From: Isotricha intestinalis
Lineage: Eukaryota > Ciliophora > Litostomatea > Vestibuliferida > Isotrichidae
Reading direction: 5' to 3'
NCBI GenBank assembly: GCA_023807065.1
Contig: JAJJLU010003464.1
Location: forward strand, 44,006-108,005
Length of the DNA: 64,000 nt
Shown here: one piece after another, positions 51,401 to 58,788 of the stretch
Position numbering within the stretch: position 1 is the stretch's first letter
Layout of the letters: every line of letters starts with the position of its first letter
Made by a program: the position numbers and the translations under genes
The notes under the pieces: generated by a model
The model's input: only the letters and a program-made list of their open reading frames with translations
The model's database searches: none
What the model was told of the DNA's origin: nothing

Positions 51401-52092
51401 CAATAAAAGAAATAGTAATAGCATTTCAAATTCGTTTCAGTCAATTAATATGTATGATAGGATTTTTAGCAATATTAATATTTTTTTTTTCAAATATAGG
51501 GTTTTTTTTTTATATAGATGAATTTGATGCTCAAATCAATGGTAAAACAGAAAATTATTGTCAAACATTACTAGAATGTGCAATAACATATTTCAATCAT
51601 GGTGTAAGAGCAGGAGGAGGTATTGGAGATATTTTACCAGAAAAAGATTTCGCTGATATGAATAGTTATTCTATAAGATGGACTACTGATTTAATTTTTT
51701 ATATTACTATTATTTTACTTCTTTTAAATATGATTAATGGTGTTATTGTTTCTACTTTTTCTCAAATTAGAGAAACTTCTAGTCAAAAAGAAGAAGATAT
51801 TGAAGAAAGATGCTTTATTTGTAATAAGGAAAAAAAAGATTTTGAAAAAAAAAAAATTGATTTTAATGATCATTGTGAAAGTGAACATAATTTATATAAT
51901 TATATTATGTTCTTTGTTATGTTAAAAAGAATTGAAGAAAAAGATTTAGATTCTTATCAATCTTATATTAATGAAAAATTAGATGAAAAAGATATTGTGT
52001 TTTTCCCTGTTGGTTATGCAAGAGGATTTGAAGATGAAGAAGAAGAAAAAATTAATAATGAGGATAATGAAGAAGATAATGAAGAAGAATAA
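45487..52092 (+). CDS. IP3R/RyR-like channel with N-terminal UBR box, 2201 aa
   Basis: Single-exon frame from ATG 45487. Residues 28-82 form a UBR-type zinc module: C28, C43-x-C45, then ICKACAEKCHSNH (C53, C56, C60, H61, H64) and DCSCG (C76, C78), the layout of the UBR4-type UBR box. A second Cys/His cluster lies at about 118-165. The next 1650 residues are helical, as in the large cytosolic part of IP3 receptors; I see no MIR or IP3-binding core. From about 1839 there are several membrane helices and a pore NHGVRAGGGIGDIL (near 2042), the GGGxGD selectivity filter of IP3R/RyR channels. The inner helix LLLLNMINGVIVSTFSQIR follows, then the zinc-like CFICNKEKKDF...HCESEHNLYNYIMFF element (about 2105-2145) typical of IP3R C-termini. 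An intracellular calcium-release channel is likely; ligand unknown. Confidence 0.9.
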   Translation: MSFLPKKKYIKENFKFSEFKQINKVSKCTYVNDNKEITIYYLCPCSTDFSPICKACAEKCHSNHKPTLTITGNYDCSCGKFNHYVTNTNFSKLKRECFYSKFFEVTPNRGFYFNDKTGEQYCSVCFDNENCLSEHLKKKLVYKNIKNENTELNCDCDSHNHDLNVISLNLELRKHLNLPLYMRNFNVNILFKIQTSKNLYVEQLINQIEIYIKGKSSSSINYDIFTGYTNNSIFQLFAFFNRYWKNKYIFLNPFLDQFTFDQLIDFMRIPSDIFINNDVTAKLYYSGKFYFAEILFNYFIKSHIAKYNNLFSLRTVLNLEIGHRLHFMKNAIHFFKYNYDEELNDKKAEEIISHIQKLGEEFLNLFYEFQIKAEKFGWEIFSEPFNSFVLIFKYFIKYNLINDYLKTRFFDLVLDTLTFYLKLKEKGGLEECSLHLLKSILYTALYKNDDIIMNKMNGKKANGKFFFRKSEDNIKLIKILLIVFHHFNREAFYSKTMTYDFCMKKIFELLLVDKDTYAYTLEKNSNSDKEFLDLYKKYPENTQINILNEQLNDNIFKEYYEKITIITAELGNKNRLYFDYVISFRIYCRLISDIFLDFREFYYAQKEKEKNEIYALQSNFIKENDNYINLDEQEKLHEEISFKYKNNLKKVIKFTDFLENVEEFIHIYSKGMEYNETDYDIESFYLDMNPILNFILDLLIDVLENDQSILAIITNTKPDIFISCFIRKNPLEIAQIDKENVKYKEKIINFLEKVQLMVSANYGVAFDSFNFYYGCIRQLIYLKGNDKNLTYISSSLNLIGKVLKRAIKKDLSVLSVIDLLNSVFENIKTEERYSDVINFFDNEKSIKGIKDIEFFYQSYFYFMSELIINDVSLFDVITNEIVSMEKLESFIIKILNKEDFYKNYLLNYHAIHYYILKKLTFNIKQSNIDDLLGNLINKKYNPNYEISIIQLTTEKKEFDLDSDQTEKRYIELVNTLKIIRTIMREYYHEEHICGFNLDFYENILLRPLYKILNLIILYNKCNDHETLLIFEECLKSLYKISLNFFYLNENQMKDKFREHKAIGEITIKTTLYNEETVDKMNKFIEDNSYHSDFKKLYDSFILDFLPSITLPMEKERNAYQNEDSIPIFKKYTSKKKKIKDNDLSLIEGFKVILRETGIDFRLHVVKYFIEKVFDPINDNYIKPSYILVLNPDNENDLKKSTIFNFPVAEYKKKKSFEELEPLYENSYCLLILNKLFFRDSTNFQLALDKYFGEDENINLDIKKEEIKTKKIKQREKSHFMSYVIKNLVFSSVLIEIENFYSIDKLDSHGVRASYEDPIFCVGRYSLKFLQNLCEGHNNKEQDYLFNSYFIDKKAPLHSDIFERVHEEDVNINKGGTLNRFSPSQGLYNNFHKRSKSKFNKKIEYVLDNNLFRPVSSFIENRKTNVDERLSKERAEKREILRFEKILETSFFNFLFCNLRIIMNSISPLDDNIRMYFTLSKYKSRSNLNKLYSCFMDLIIEMLQGCEKENLKFFYQNFSSYHLHEVFYSIISEIKVGNSKKKKLDSRQLYQSMVNAYEVSQLFFKGAPLLNNLYKDPMLINFELEDDIDYIFSECSYEMKINEFKLLNNLIKQGGISDNQVSLISLIFNYEKLTELITQYTCALYIKHIKGIEIDSNNVEFMAEYKSIRLDENSVDELMEIFKYGDFSEDDYFKLISEMYLFMFIMGEAYKVKDAKNMIKKGNKKLLNFLPLSRSESRITGSQAKNLDLLRKTNNIIMTCKFFNGIMKKVEFKIRNKVKTLFFVIDPAYYKISNNSLFQFYNNVDRTSSSTKLSALIESLKIFMYEVDYGENTKQIDFQKAIYYNFFVSLAINILLLLFLIGQGTMGLFLKLIIYTLSIGQIIVNSCLIFLFFKNKYGFYVKVAQDNYSLKGVEKIEKMVNMIHIYILDSFLLNDEVYLLNFMVLMSILGLISHYNLFYFVLQLLIVINFIDTIKEIVIAFQIRFSQLICMIGFLAILIFFFSNIGFFFYIDEFDAQINGKTENYCQTLLECAITYFNHGVRAGGGIGDILPEKDFADMNSYSIRWTTDLIFYITIILLLLNMINGVIVSTFSQIRETSSQKEEDIEERCFICNKEKKDFEKKKIDFNDHCESEHNLYNYIMFFVMLKRIEEKDLDSYQSYINEKLDEKDIVFFPVGYARGFEDEEEEKINNEDNEEDNEEE

Positions 52093-52244
52093 TTTAATTA
52101 TTCATATATTATATTATTATTGTTTTTTTTAAATTAAAATAAAAATATTTATATTATTAATTTTGATTGTTTGTTTAAATGCTTTAATATTTGTTTTATT
52201 TTATTTTATAATTTTAATAATAGAAATATAATTCAAAATATTAA

Positions 52245-52598
52245 ATGAAATCAAATTACTTTAATTCTCTTCTCAAATATAATTTAATTGAAAATGATTT
52301 AATAGATATTGAAAATCTTTCAAAAAAAATAAAAAAAAAACTAAATTGAGCAAGGAATCAAGCAATAAATTTAGATTCTCCAAAAATTAAGGATTTAAAT
52401 TTTATATTTTCAACTATAAAAAATATTATTGAAATTAAAAAAATTAAATAGAAAAATCATTTAATGAATAATAAAGAAGTAAGAGAGAAAAATAATATTC
52501 ATTAAGAAATTTATCAATCTAAAATTATTCTTGTTGATTTATTCAATATAAATAAATTAAAACAGAATTGTCATGTTCTCAATTTTGGGGTATATTGA
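52245..52598 (+). pseudogene. Decayed gene with in-frame stops
   Basis: From an ATG at 52245 one frame stays protein-like for 117 codons but is broken by TGA (52347, codon 35), TAG (52449, codon 69) and TAA (52503, codon 87), ending at TGA 52596. The intervening translation has normal composition for this genome (for example YFNSLLKYNLIENDLIDIEN, KEVREKNNIH, IYQSKIILVDLFNINK). No GT..AG introns remove the stops. Every stop is one C-to-T or G-to-A change from CAA, CAG, CGA or TGG. I read it as a pseudogene of unknown family. The rest of this gap (52093-52244, 52599-52874) is A/T spacer holding the cyclin promoter. Confidence 0.5.
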
Positions 52599-52874
52599 TT
52601 AATAGAAAAATAATTTTTTTTAGATTTTGAATCAAAAAAGTTTATTAATTATTTTTTTTTTGTTATTATATATTTACAACTTTGAATTTTTATGATAAAT
52701 TCTTTATTTTTTTGTTTAAAGAAAAAATTAAATAACTAATGAATATAAATATAATATTAATTTTAATTTATATTGTTTTATATATAATTGAAAAATATCT
52801 TAATTTTTAATTTTCATATATCAAAATTAAATAAAAAAAGATAGAAATATATCATTAAAAATAATTGAATAAAA

Positions 52875-53663
52875 ATGTCAATGAATAAATTAAATGATAT
52901 CCAAATGAAATATGTAAATGATATTAGAGAAAATTTTTATATGTACAAAGAAAACGAACCTTCAATCATAGAACCAATAAATTATCCAATTTCATTAAGC
53001 GAAGTAAGATCTAAATTAATTGAATGGTTAATTTTTCTTTGTGATAATTTAAATTTTTCAATTCAAACTCTTTATAGAAGTGTAATTATATTTGATCAAT
53101 ATATTGCAAAAAATAAAAATATAAATTATACACAAGAAAAATTAAATTTGATTGTCATTTCTTCACTTTCTTTAGGAACTAAACTCGAAGAAATTAATTG
53201 TAATTATACATCCTTTTTCACTGAAAAAGTTTTAAATTCTCCTCAATGTGAAATATACAAAAAATCAGATTTGACTAGAATGGAATTTGAAATTTTAAAA
53301 AAATTAAACTTCAAAACTTTATATTCTTCAGCAATTGATTTTAGTTTAATTTATTTAGAAATATTTAAATTTTATTGTAATAGAAATCAATTTTTATACG
53401 AAAATTTTAAACAAGTTTATGAAGCTCAATTAAAAAATTATTTAATGAATGATATGTTTATTTCAATGTCTCAAAGTGAAATTGCAAATTGTATTTTTGT
53501 GTATAGTTTAAATTATATGGGAATAAATAATATTTTTTTAAAAAATATTGAAACATTTTTATTAGGTTCATTTAGAGATAATTCTGAAATTAAAGAGGAG
53601 AATGGAAAATATAATAAAAATATGAATAATAAATATAATTACATAGCTTTGAGTTTCTTGTAA
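52875..53663 (+). CDS. Cyclin (A/B-like cyclin box), 262 aa
   Basis: ATG 52875, with a second ATG two codons on. The cyclin N box is at about residues 35-165: SEVRSKLIEWLIFLCDNLNF corresponds to the MRxxLxDWL segment, followed by LYRSVIIFDQYI. LGTKLEEI holds the Lys and Glu of the CDK interface. LTRMEFEILKKLNFKT is the helix before the second fold. A shortened C-terminal cyclin fold follows. No destruction box was recognised ahead of the box, which begins almost at the N-terminus. The protein should activate a CDK; whether it is mitotic cannot be decided from this. Confidence 0.85.
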   Translation: MSMNKLNDIQMKYVNDIRENFYMYKENEPSIIEPINYPISLSEVRSKLIEWLIFLCDNLNFSIQTLYRSVIIFDQYIAKNKNINYTQEKLNLIVISSLSLGTKLEEINCNYTSFFTEKVLNSPQCEIYKKSDLTRMEFEILKKLNFKTLYSSAIDFSLIYLEIFKFYCNRNQFLYENFKQVYEAQLKNYLMNDMFISMSQSEIANCIFVYSLNYMGINNIFLKNIETFLLGSFRDNSEIKEENGKYNKNMNNKYNYIALSFL

Positions 53664-54171
53664 AATTATTTTTTTTTAAATCTTTTTCCTCGATTTATAA
53701 TTAAATATGTTAATGATAATTTTAGGATTCATATAATATGTAATAAAATGAATATATTTAATATTAGTATATTGTAATCAGAAATATATATAAGTTTAAA
53801 ATCATTAAAACGAAACTTTGGTTATATTAATATTATAAATTGAATAAATAAATTAAATTATTTCTGATAAGATTAATAAATTAGATATTATATATATAAA
53901 TTTAATAATTTTGTTTTATGAGTTTTGTGTACTCTTTTAATTTTAGGACTAAGTATTAATTATATATTTTTACTCCATAAATTAAAATTAATATAAATAG
54001 TATTATTTTTATTTGAACAGAAATAAATTTGATTTTAATTATACTTTTATTAGTTTTTAGTTTCTAACATTAGTTTCAAATATGAAAGATATTTTTAATT
54101 GAAAAATAGATGATTATTTTTTAAATTTAAAATTAATATATGAATATAATAAAAAAATTTTTAAATTAAAT
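53664..54171. other. Intergenic between convergent genes, about 0.5 kb
   Basis: A/T-rich spacer between the cyclin and transporter 3' ends. No coherent frame, RNA gene or repeat seen; long for a convergent gap in this window. Confidence 0.45.
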
Positions 54172-55305
54172 TTATTCTGATTTTATTTTTGGTTTTTTCT
54201 TATCTAAGACTTCCCAGAAAATGACAGTAACAGCCATTAATAAACTAATAAACTGAATAATAGACATACTTTTTCCAAAAACAATAATAGATAAAGTAAT
54301 AGTTAATACTTTTCTAATACTAGTAATCATAGATAAAGTCAGAGGACCATATTTTTCAAGAAAAATAAAAATAATAACTTGCCCAAGAGAAGCTAATAAA
54401 CTATGTAAAAGTAAATCTCTTAATAATTCCTTTGAAGAAAAAACAAATAAGAAAATTTTTCCATAATCTAAAAATAAAATACCATTAAAAATAGAAACAG
54501 TACAAAAAACCATTGAAATAATAGAAAATAATTTCATATATTCCCAACTGACAACTTTTTCAAATCCTTTATATTTATCATTAGTATGTATTTCTCCAAT
54601 AATTATTTTTTCTTTAATTCCTAATAAAGCATCACAAATTAAACTAAATAATAATAATCCAATTCCTAAAGGAAGATAATAATTTGGTTTTGAACTTTCA
54701 TCATTTTTTTTTCCTCCTTTTAAATTAAATAATAATACTGATCCTGTAGTTAATGAAACTTTAATTATATCTTTTAAAGTAATTTCATTATGTGAATTTT
54801 TATTTTCTTTTACATTTAATAATTTATTAAATAAAGTTCCAATGATAGGAATATTATATAATATATTTACTATCATCATTGAAGCACTTTTACAACTTTT
54901 TCCTATTACTTTTATTATAAAATCTAAAAATTGTAAAGATGATTGTGCTGTAAATTGAGAAAGAATATATAAACTTCCTAAAATTATTTTATCTATTATT
55001 GTAAATGGATTTTCTGATTTTTCTGATAATTTACTTATTTGAATGTTATATCCTAAATAAGAAAAAATTAAAGATGAAATTGATGTTATGAAAAGTGCTA
55101 TTGATGGAGATTTAAATTTTGATTTTATTGTTTCTCCTGTTTCATGATTAATGTATGAATATGTATTTTTGAATATTCTTTCTTCAAATATTCCTGCTAA
55201 AAGAAAAAAAGCATATAATAATAATATATATATTAATTTTGTGAAAGTCCCACTTGATTCTTTATTTTTTTCATCTATTTGATTCTTATTTTTTCCTTTA
55301 TCCAT
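54172..55305 (-). CDS. SLC35B1: UAA/SLC35B1-type ER nucleotide-sugar (or ATP) transporter, 377 aa
   Basis: Start at ATG 55305. About ten membrane helices are visible, beginning LIYILLLYAFFLLAGIFEER (about 24-43), with the repeat halves expected of the drug/metabolite transporter fold. Family marks of the UAA branch: ILGSLYILSQFTAQSSLQFLD, then KSCKSASMMIVNIL, and near the end EKYGPLTLSMITSIRKVLTI then FGKSMSIIQFISLLMAV. The C-terminus KIKSE is a K-x-K-x-x COPI retrieval signal, which supports ER residence. SLC35B1/HUT1-type carriers move UDP-galactose or exchange ATP/ADP across the ER membrane; the exact substrate cannot be told from sequence alone. Confidence 0.87.
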   Translation of the reverse strand: MDKGKNKNQIDEKNKESSGTFTKLIYILLLYAFFLLAGIFEERIFKNTYSYINHETGETIKSKFKSPSIALFITSISSLIFSYLGYNIQISKLSEKSENPFTIIDKIILGSLYILSQFTAQSSLQFLDFIIKVIGKSCKSASMMIVNILYNIPIIGTLFNKLLNVKENKNSHNEITLKDIIKVSLTTGSVLLFNLKGGKKNDESSKPNYYLPLGIGLLLFSLICDALLGIKEKIIIGEIHTNDKYKGFEKVVSWEYMKLFSIISMVFCTVSIFNGILFLDYGKIFLFVFSSKELLRDLLLHSLLASLGQVIIFIFLEKYGPLTLSMITSIRKVLTITLSIIVFGKSMSIIQFISLLMAVTVIFWEVLDKKKPKIKSE

Positions 55306-55469
55306 TTTTCAAAAAAAGAATAATTAAATAGAATTAAAATATATATTATTTAATAATTAATAATGGTTTTTTATTTATATTTAAAATAAAAAAATTAAAA
55401 ATTTTCATTGAATATTTTTTTATGTTTCCTAAATTAAATTATTTATTATATAATAATTTGTATCACATA

Positions 55470-56447
55470 ATGTCAATTCAAAAAGAAAAAAAAAGAAATG
55501 TTTTTGAAACAAAATGTTTTTTATCACATGTATTTGATAATAATTTAGAACAAATGAAGAATTATTTTGACAATCCATATAATAAAATATATTTAAGAGG
55601 AGAAACATTTGAAATATCACCAATAAAAGAAAAAAAAAAACTTTTAAAAATCCACAAAAACACAGTTTATAAAATAAAATGTTTAAATAATCCAATTTCA
55701 AAAGGAGGACTTTATTCAGAAGAACTATTCGAAATCAATTCATTTCATGTCATAAAAAAATATAAGTATCATCAAATTATTAATGAACCAATAAATTTTA
55801 ATTTAGAATTAGTTTTTACTTTAATTGATAATACATGTGAGGATAATATTTTTCTTTATTTAGAATTAGAATATGATAAATCTAAAGTAATTAGTGATAA
55901 AGATAAAAATCTATTAAAAACATTTATTTATTTTTTAGAAATTTGGGATTATCCTGATTTTTTAATTAAAATGGATTCTCATTCAAAAAAACAAAATATT
56001 GAAAATTATATTATGGAATCAATAACAGTTAATTGTGATATAAAGAGTATTATTAATTTTATAAAATCTCCTATTAATATTTTTAAAGCTGGTGGAACTG
56101 ATAAATATCATAATATTAAAATAATTGAAGATTTTAAAAATAATTATTCCATTATTATTTTTAATGAAAAAACTAAACAAACATTTACTTTTGTTGTTGT
56201 TAAAGTTAAAAAAAACAACGAAGGAATTGATATTCAAATGAATGAAACTATTAAAAATAAAATTGAAAATTCTAAAATTATAAATATGAGAATATATTAT
56301 ATAAGTGATAAAATAACTTGGTTTTGTTTTGAAGAACAAATTTTATTTTATGTTAATAAAAAATATATTAAATTAGTGAGAGAGTTAATTAAATTTTATT
56401 TAAAAAAATCAAAAATATATTTAGAAAATAATCAAAAGAGTATTTAA
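55470..56447 (+). CDS. START-like (SRPBCC-fold) protein, possibly two copies, 325 aa
   Basis: Two in-frame starts exist: 55422 (preceded by T-rich DNA) and 55470 (A at -3, beginning MSIQKEKKRN). I prefer 55470. Residues about 10-175 and about 178-325 each read like a SRPBCC/START-type fold: an opening segment with a helix (SHVFDNNLEQMKNYFDNP; ITVNCDIKSIINFIKSP), several beta strands, and a closing long helix (LVRELIKFYLKKSKIYLEN in copy two). That would be a lipid- or hydrophobic-ligand-binding protein with a tandem fold. The similarity is structural pattern only, with no diagnostic motif, so a different fold is possible. No signal peptide. Confidence 0.6.
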   Translation: MSIQKEKKRNVFETKCFLSHVFDNNLEQMKNYFDNPYNKIYLRGETFEISPIKEKKKLLKIHKNTVYKIKCLNNPISKGGLYSEELFEINSFHVIKKYKYHQIINEPINFNLELVFTLIDNTCEDNIFLYLELEYDKSKVISDKDKNLLKTFIYFLEIWDYPDFLIKMDSHSKKQNIENYIMESITVNCDIKSIINFIKSPINIFKAGGTDKYHNIKIIEDFKNNYSIIIFNEKTKQTFTFVVVKVKKNNEGIDIQMNETIKNKIENSKIINMRIYYISDKITWFCFEEQILFYVNKKYIKLVRELIKFYLKKSKIYLENNQKSI

Positions 56448-56732
56448 ATTCAGTTTTTCTCAAATTATAAATAATTAAATTGTACTTTATTAATTATAAT
56501 TATTTTTCTTTTAAAATATTATTATAAAATAGAAATTTTTTTAAAAAAAAAGAATTACCTCAAAAATAAGAAAAAATGAATAATAAATTATTTAAATGAA
56601 TGATGTATTGTTATATTTTAAAGCAATAATTAAATTGTTAAATAGGAAAAAATAATTGAAAATTAAATGATAAAAAAAATAATTAAAAAAAATAAAATAT
56701 AAAAATTAAAAAAGTAACTATAGAAAAAATAA

Positions 56733-58130
56733 ATGAATGCAAGTTTAAAAGTATTAAAAGATGAGAGTATTCGTTTAGAAAGACTAATAAGAGTGAAAAG
56801 GACATTTTTAAGATTACCAATAAATATATTAACAGAAAAAGAAATAAAAGAAACAAATAGAATGGTTCAAGATTTTTCATTTAGATTAGATAGATTATTT
56901 GCAAGTTACACAGAAGAAAAAGAACAACAAAAAACATTAAATGTATCTTCATTAACAAAAGAAAAAGATAAAATAATAGAAGAACAATTTGCAGATATTC
57001 ATAATAAAGAATCAGAAATAAAACAAAGTGTAGAATTTTTAACAAATGAATTTAATAAAATTATTCAAGAAGAAATGTCTAATTTTTCTTTATCTCCTTC
57101 ATCAAATTATTTAGATGATTCTACTAGTCAAAGTCATTCTTCTGCTTCTGTTTCTGTTGTAGATGAAGGAGAAAATTTAAATGTTAATAAATTATTTTTA
57201 AATTCTATTGTAACTACAAATGATGTGAAAATTTTAAATAAAAAAAAATTTTTAGGTGAAGAAAGAGCTTACATGCTTGAAATTTTTGGTTTAACTGAAT
57301 TATTCCCTACTTCCCTTTCTAAACAATTAATTTTAGTCGATTATTATATGAATTGTTATAATTTTTGCTTAAGAGAAAAATTTACTCTTCAACAAATTTC
57401 TACTACTTTGTCTATTTTTTATTTTATGTTTTCTTATGCTTTTATTAGTGGAAATATTTCTTCTGATAAAGCTTTAAATGTATTTAATGATATTTTAGAC
57501 TTTCATTCTTTGAATAGACCTCCTTTTTCACATGAAATTTTCCAAAATGAAGAAAAAGAGAAAATATATAATTTTGGAAAACAAACTTTTTTCAAAAATT
57601 TTTCCCTTTTTGAAAATATTTATAGATATGAAGTTTCAATATGTTTTGTAAGTAGAGATTATAGATCAATACCAAATAAGAATTTAAATCCAATTTCAAA
57701 TTATAAATTAACAAATGAAAATTTAAAAAATTCAGGAGAATTACCAGAAAGTATTAAAAAGATGATAGAAGAAAAAGAAGGAAAGAAAGGTAGAAGACAA
57801 TCAATGTTTAGAAATAGTATTGCAGAAGTAAATCAAGAAGAAAAGAGAGAAGAAGAATTAGAAGATGAAGCACAATTAGAAAAATTAAAACAATTTGTTA
57901 GTTCTTTTAAAGCTGCTTCTTCTCAATTGGAACAAATTAGGAAAGCACAAGATGATATTAAAAATAAGAAATTAGCTGAAAATGAAGCTTTACAAGCTAA
58001 AGGTTATTTAGAACAAAAAATTCCAGAAATGGAAAAAGAAATTACTGATAAAGTTAATGTATGTACTAAAAATACTGTTAAACCTGCTGATGATGAATTA
58101 GAAGAAAGAGCTAAAGGAGGGAAAAAATAA
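56733..58130 (+). CDS. CFAP119: CFAP119 / C1a-32 central-pair protein, 465 aa
   Basis: ATG 56733. Residues about 1-110 are helical. A low-complexity Ser region is at 115-145. The CLAMP (C1a-32) domain lies at about 185-310, with LIEV-like VDYYMNCYNFCLREKFTLQQ, ALNVFNDILDFHSLNRPPFS and IYNFGKQTFFKNFSLFENIY followed by VSICF. The RPPFS plus Y..FF..F.L.E.. pattern is the CFAP119/CCDC189 signature. The C-terminus (about 360-465) is charged coiled coil. The protein belongs to the C1a projection of the axonemal central pair, so it marks the organism as having motile cilia. The next gene starts 71 bp after its stop. Confidence 0.85.
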   Translation: MNASLKVLKDESIRLERLIRVKRTFLRLPINILTEKEIKETNRMVQDFSFRLDRLFASYTEEKEQQKTLNVSSLTKEKDKIIEEQFADIHNKESEIKQSVEFLTNEFNKIIQEEMSNFSLSPSSNYLDDSTSQSHSSASVSVVDEGENLNVNKLFLNSIVTTNDVKILNKKKFLGEERAYMLEIFGLTELFPTSLSKQLILVDYYMNCYNFCLREKFTLQQISTTLSIFYFMFSYAFISGNISSDKALNVFNDILDFHSLNRPPFSHEIFQNEEKEKIYNFGKQTFFKNFSLFENIYRYEVSICFVSRDYRSIPNKNLNPISNYKLTNENLKNSGELPESIKKMIEEKEGKKGRRQSMFRNSIAEVNQEEKREEELEDEAQLEKLKQFVSSFKAASSQLEQIRKAQDDIKNKKLAENEALQAKGYLEQKIPEMEKEITDKVNVCTKNTVKPADDELEERAKGGKK

Positions 58131-58201
58131 ATAGAAAATCAATTTTATTATTTTTACATATAACAATATATTTTTTTTTATTATTTTTTTTTTTTGAAAA
58201 A

Positions 58202-58720
58202 ATGGATCAATCAAAATTTAATAAAATTATAGATGAAAATGAAGAATTTATTTATAAGACTTATCCTGGAGAAGAAATGATGGAACCTATTATAGATATT
58301 ATTTCTAGATTTTTAAGTGAACCTTATCCAATATATACATATAGATATTTTTTAAATCTTTGGCCTGATTGTACTATATGTTGTTATGATAAGAAAAAAG
58401 ATAATAAATTTATTGGAGTGGTAGTTGGAAATTGTGAAACAAAGAAAAATAATAAAAAACAAGGTTATATTGCAATGTTAGCTGTTGAAAATGAATATAG
58501 AGGAAAAGGAATTGGAAAAAAATTAGTTACTGATTTATTAAAAATATTTAAAGATGTTTATGATGTTAATGAATGCTCTATTGAAACTGAAGTTGATAAT
58601 ATAATTGCTTTAAACTTATATGAATCACTTGGTTTTATTAGAACTAAAATGTTTATTAATTATTATTTAAATGGAAATAATGCTTATAAGTTAAAACTTT
58701 TTGAAAAAGATTTAAATTAA
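58202..58720 (+). CDS. NAA30: NAA30-like NatC catalytic N-acetyltransferase, 172 aa
   Basis: A GNAT-fold enzyme with clear NAA30/MAK3 features: LSEPYPIYTYRYFLNLWPD (about 38-56), GYIAMLAVENEYRGKGIGKKL (about 101-121) with the acetyl-CoA R-G-x-G-x-G loop, the IETEVDNIIALNLYESLGF block (about 135-153) and YYLNGNNAYKLKLF near the C-terminus. NatC acetylates protein N-termini beginning Met-Leu, Met-Ile, Met-Phe and similar, usually with NAA35 and NAA38. The protein is close to the catalytic domain alone, lacking the long N-terminal tail of animal NAA30. Confidence 0.95.
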   Translation: MDQSKFNKIIDENEEFIYKTYPGEEMMEPIIDIISRFLSEPYPIYTYRYFLNLWPDCTICCYDKKKDNKFIGVVVGNCETKKNNKKQGYIAMLAVENEYRGKGIGKKLVTDLLKIFKDVYDVNECSIETEVDNIIALNLYESLGFIRTKMFINYYLNGNNAYKLKLFEKDLN

Positions 58721-58788
58721 AAAAAAATATATGTTTTTTAAAAAATATTGACTATATATAAAAGAAAAAAATTATTTAAAATTAGTTT

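Noticed and set aside
52245..52598. Stop-codon reassignment (UAR as Gln, UGA as Trp) in this organism
   Set aside because: TOR, PKA-C, NAA30, PP2A-A and others end at TAA exactly at conserved C-termini, and intact genes show no internal stops, so the code is standard. Applied only to the remnants, it remains an alternative.
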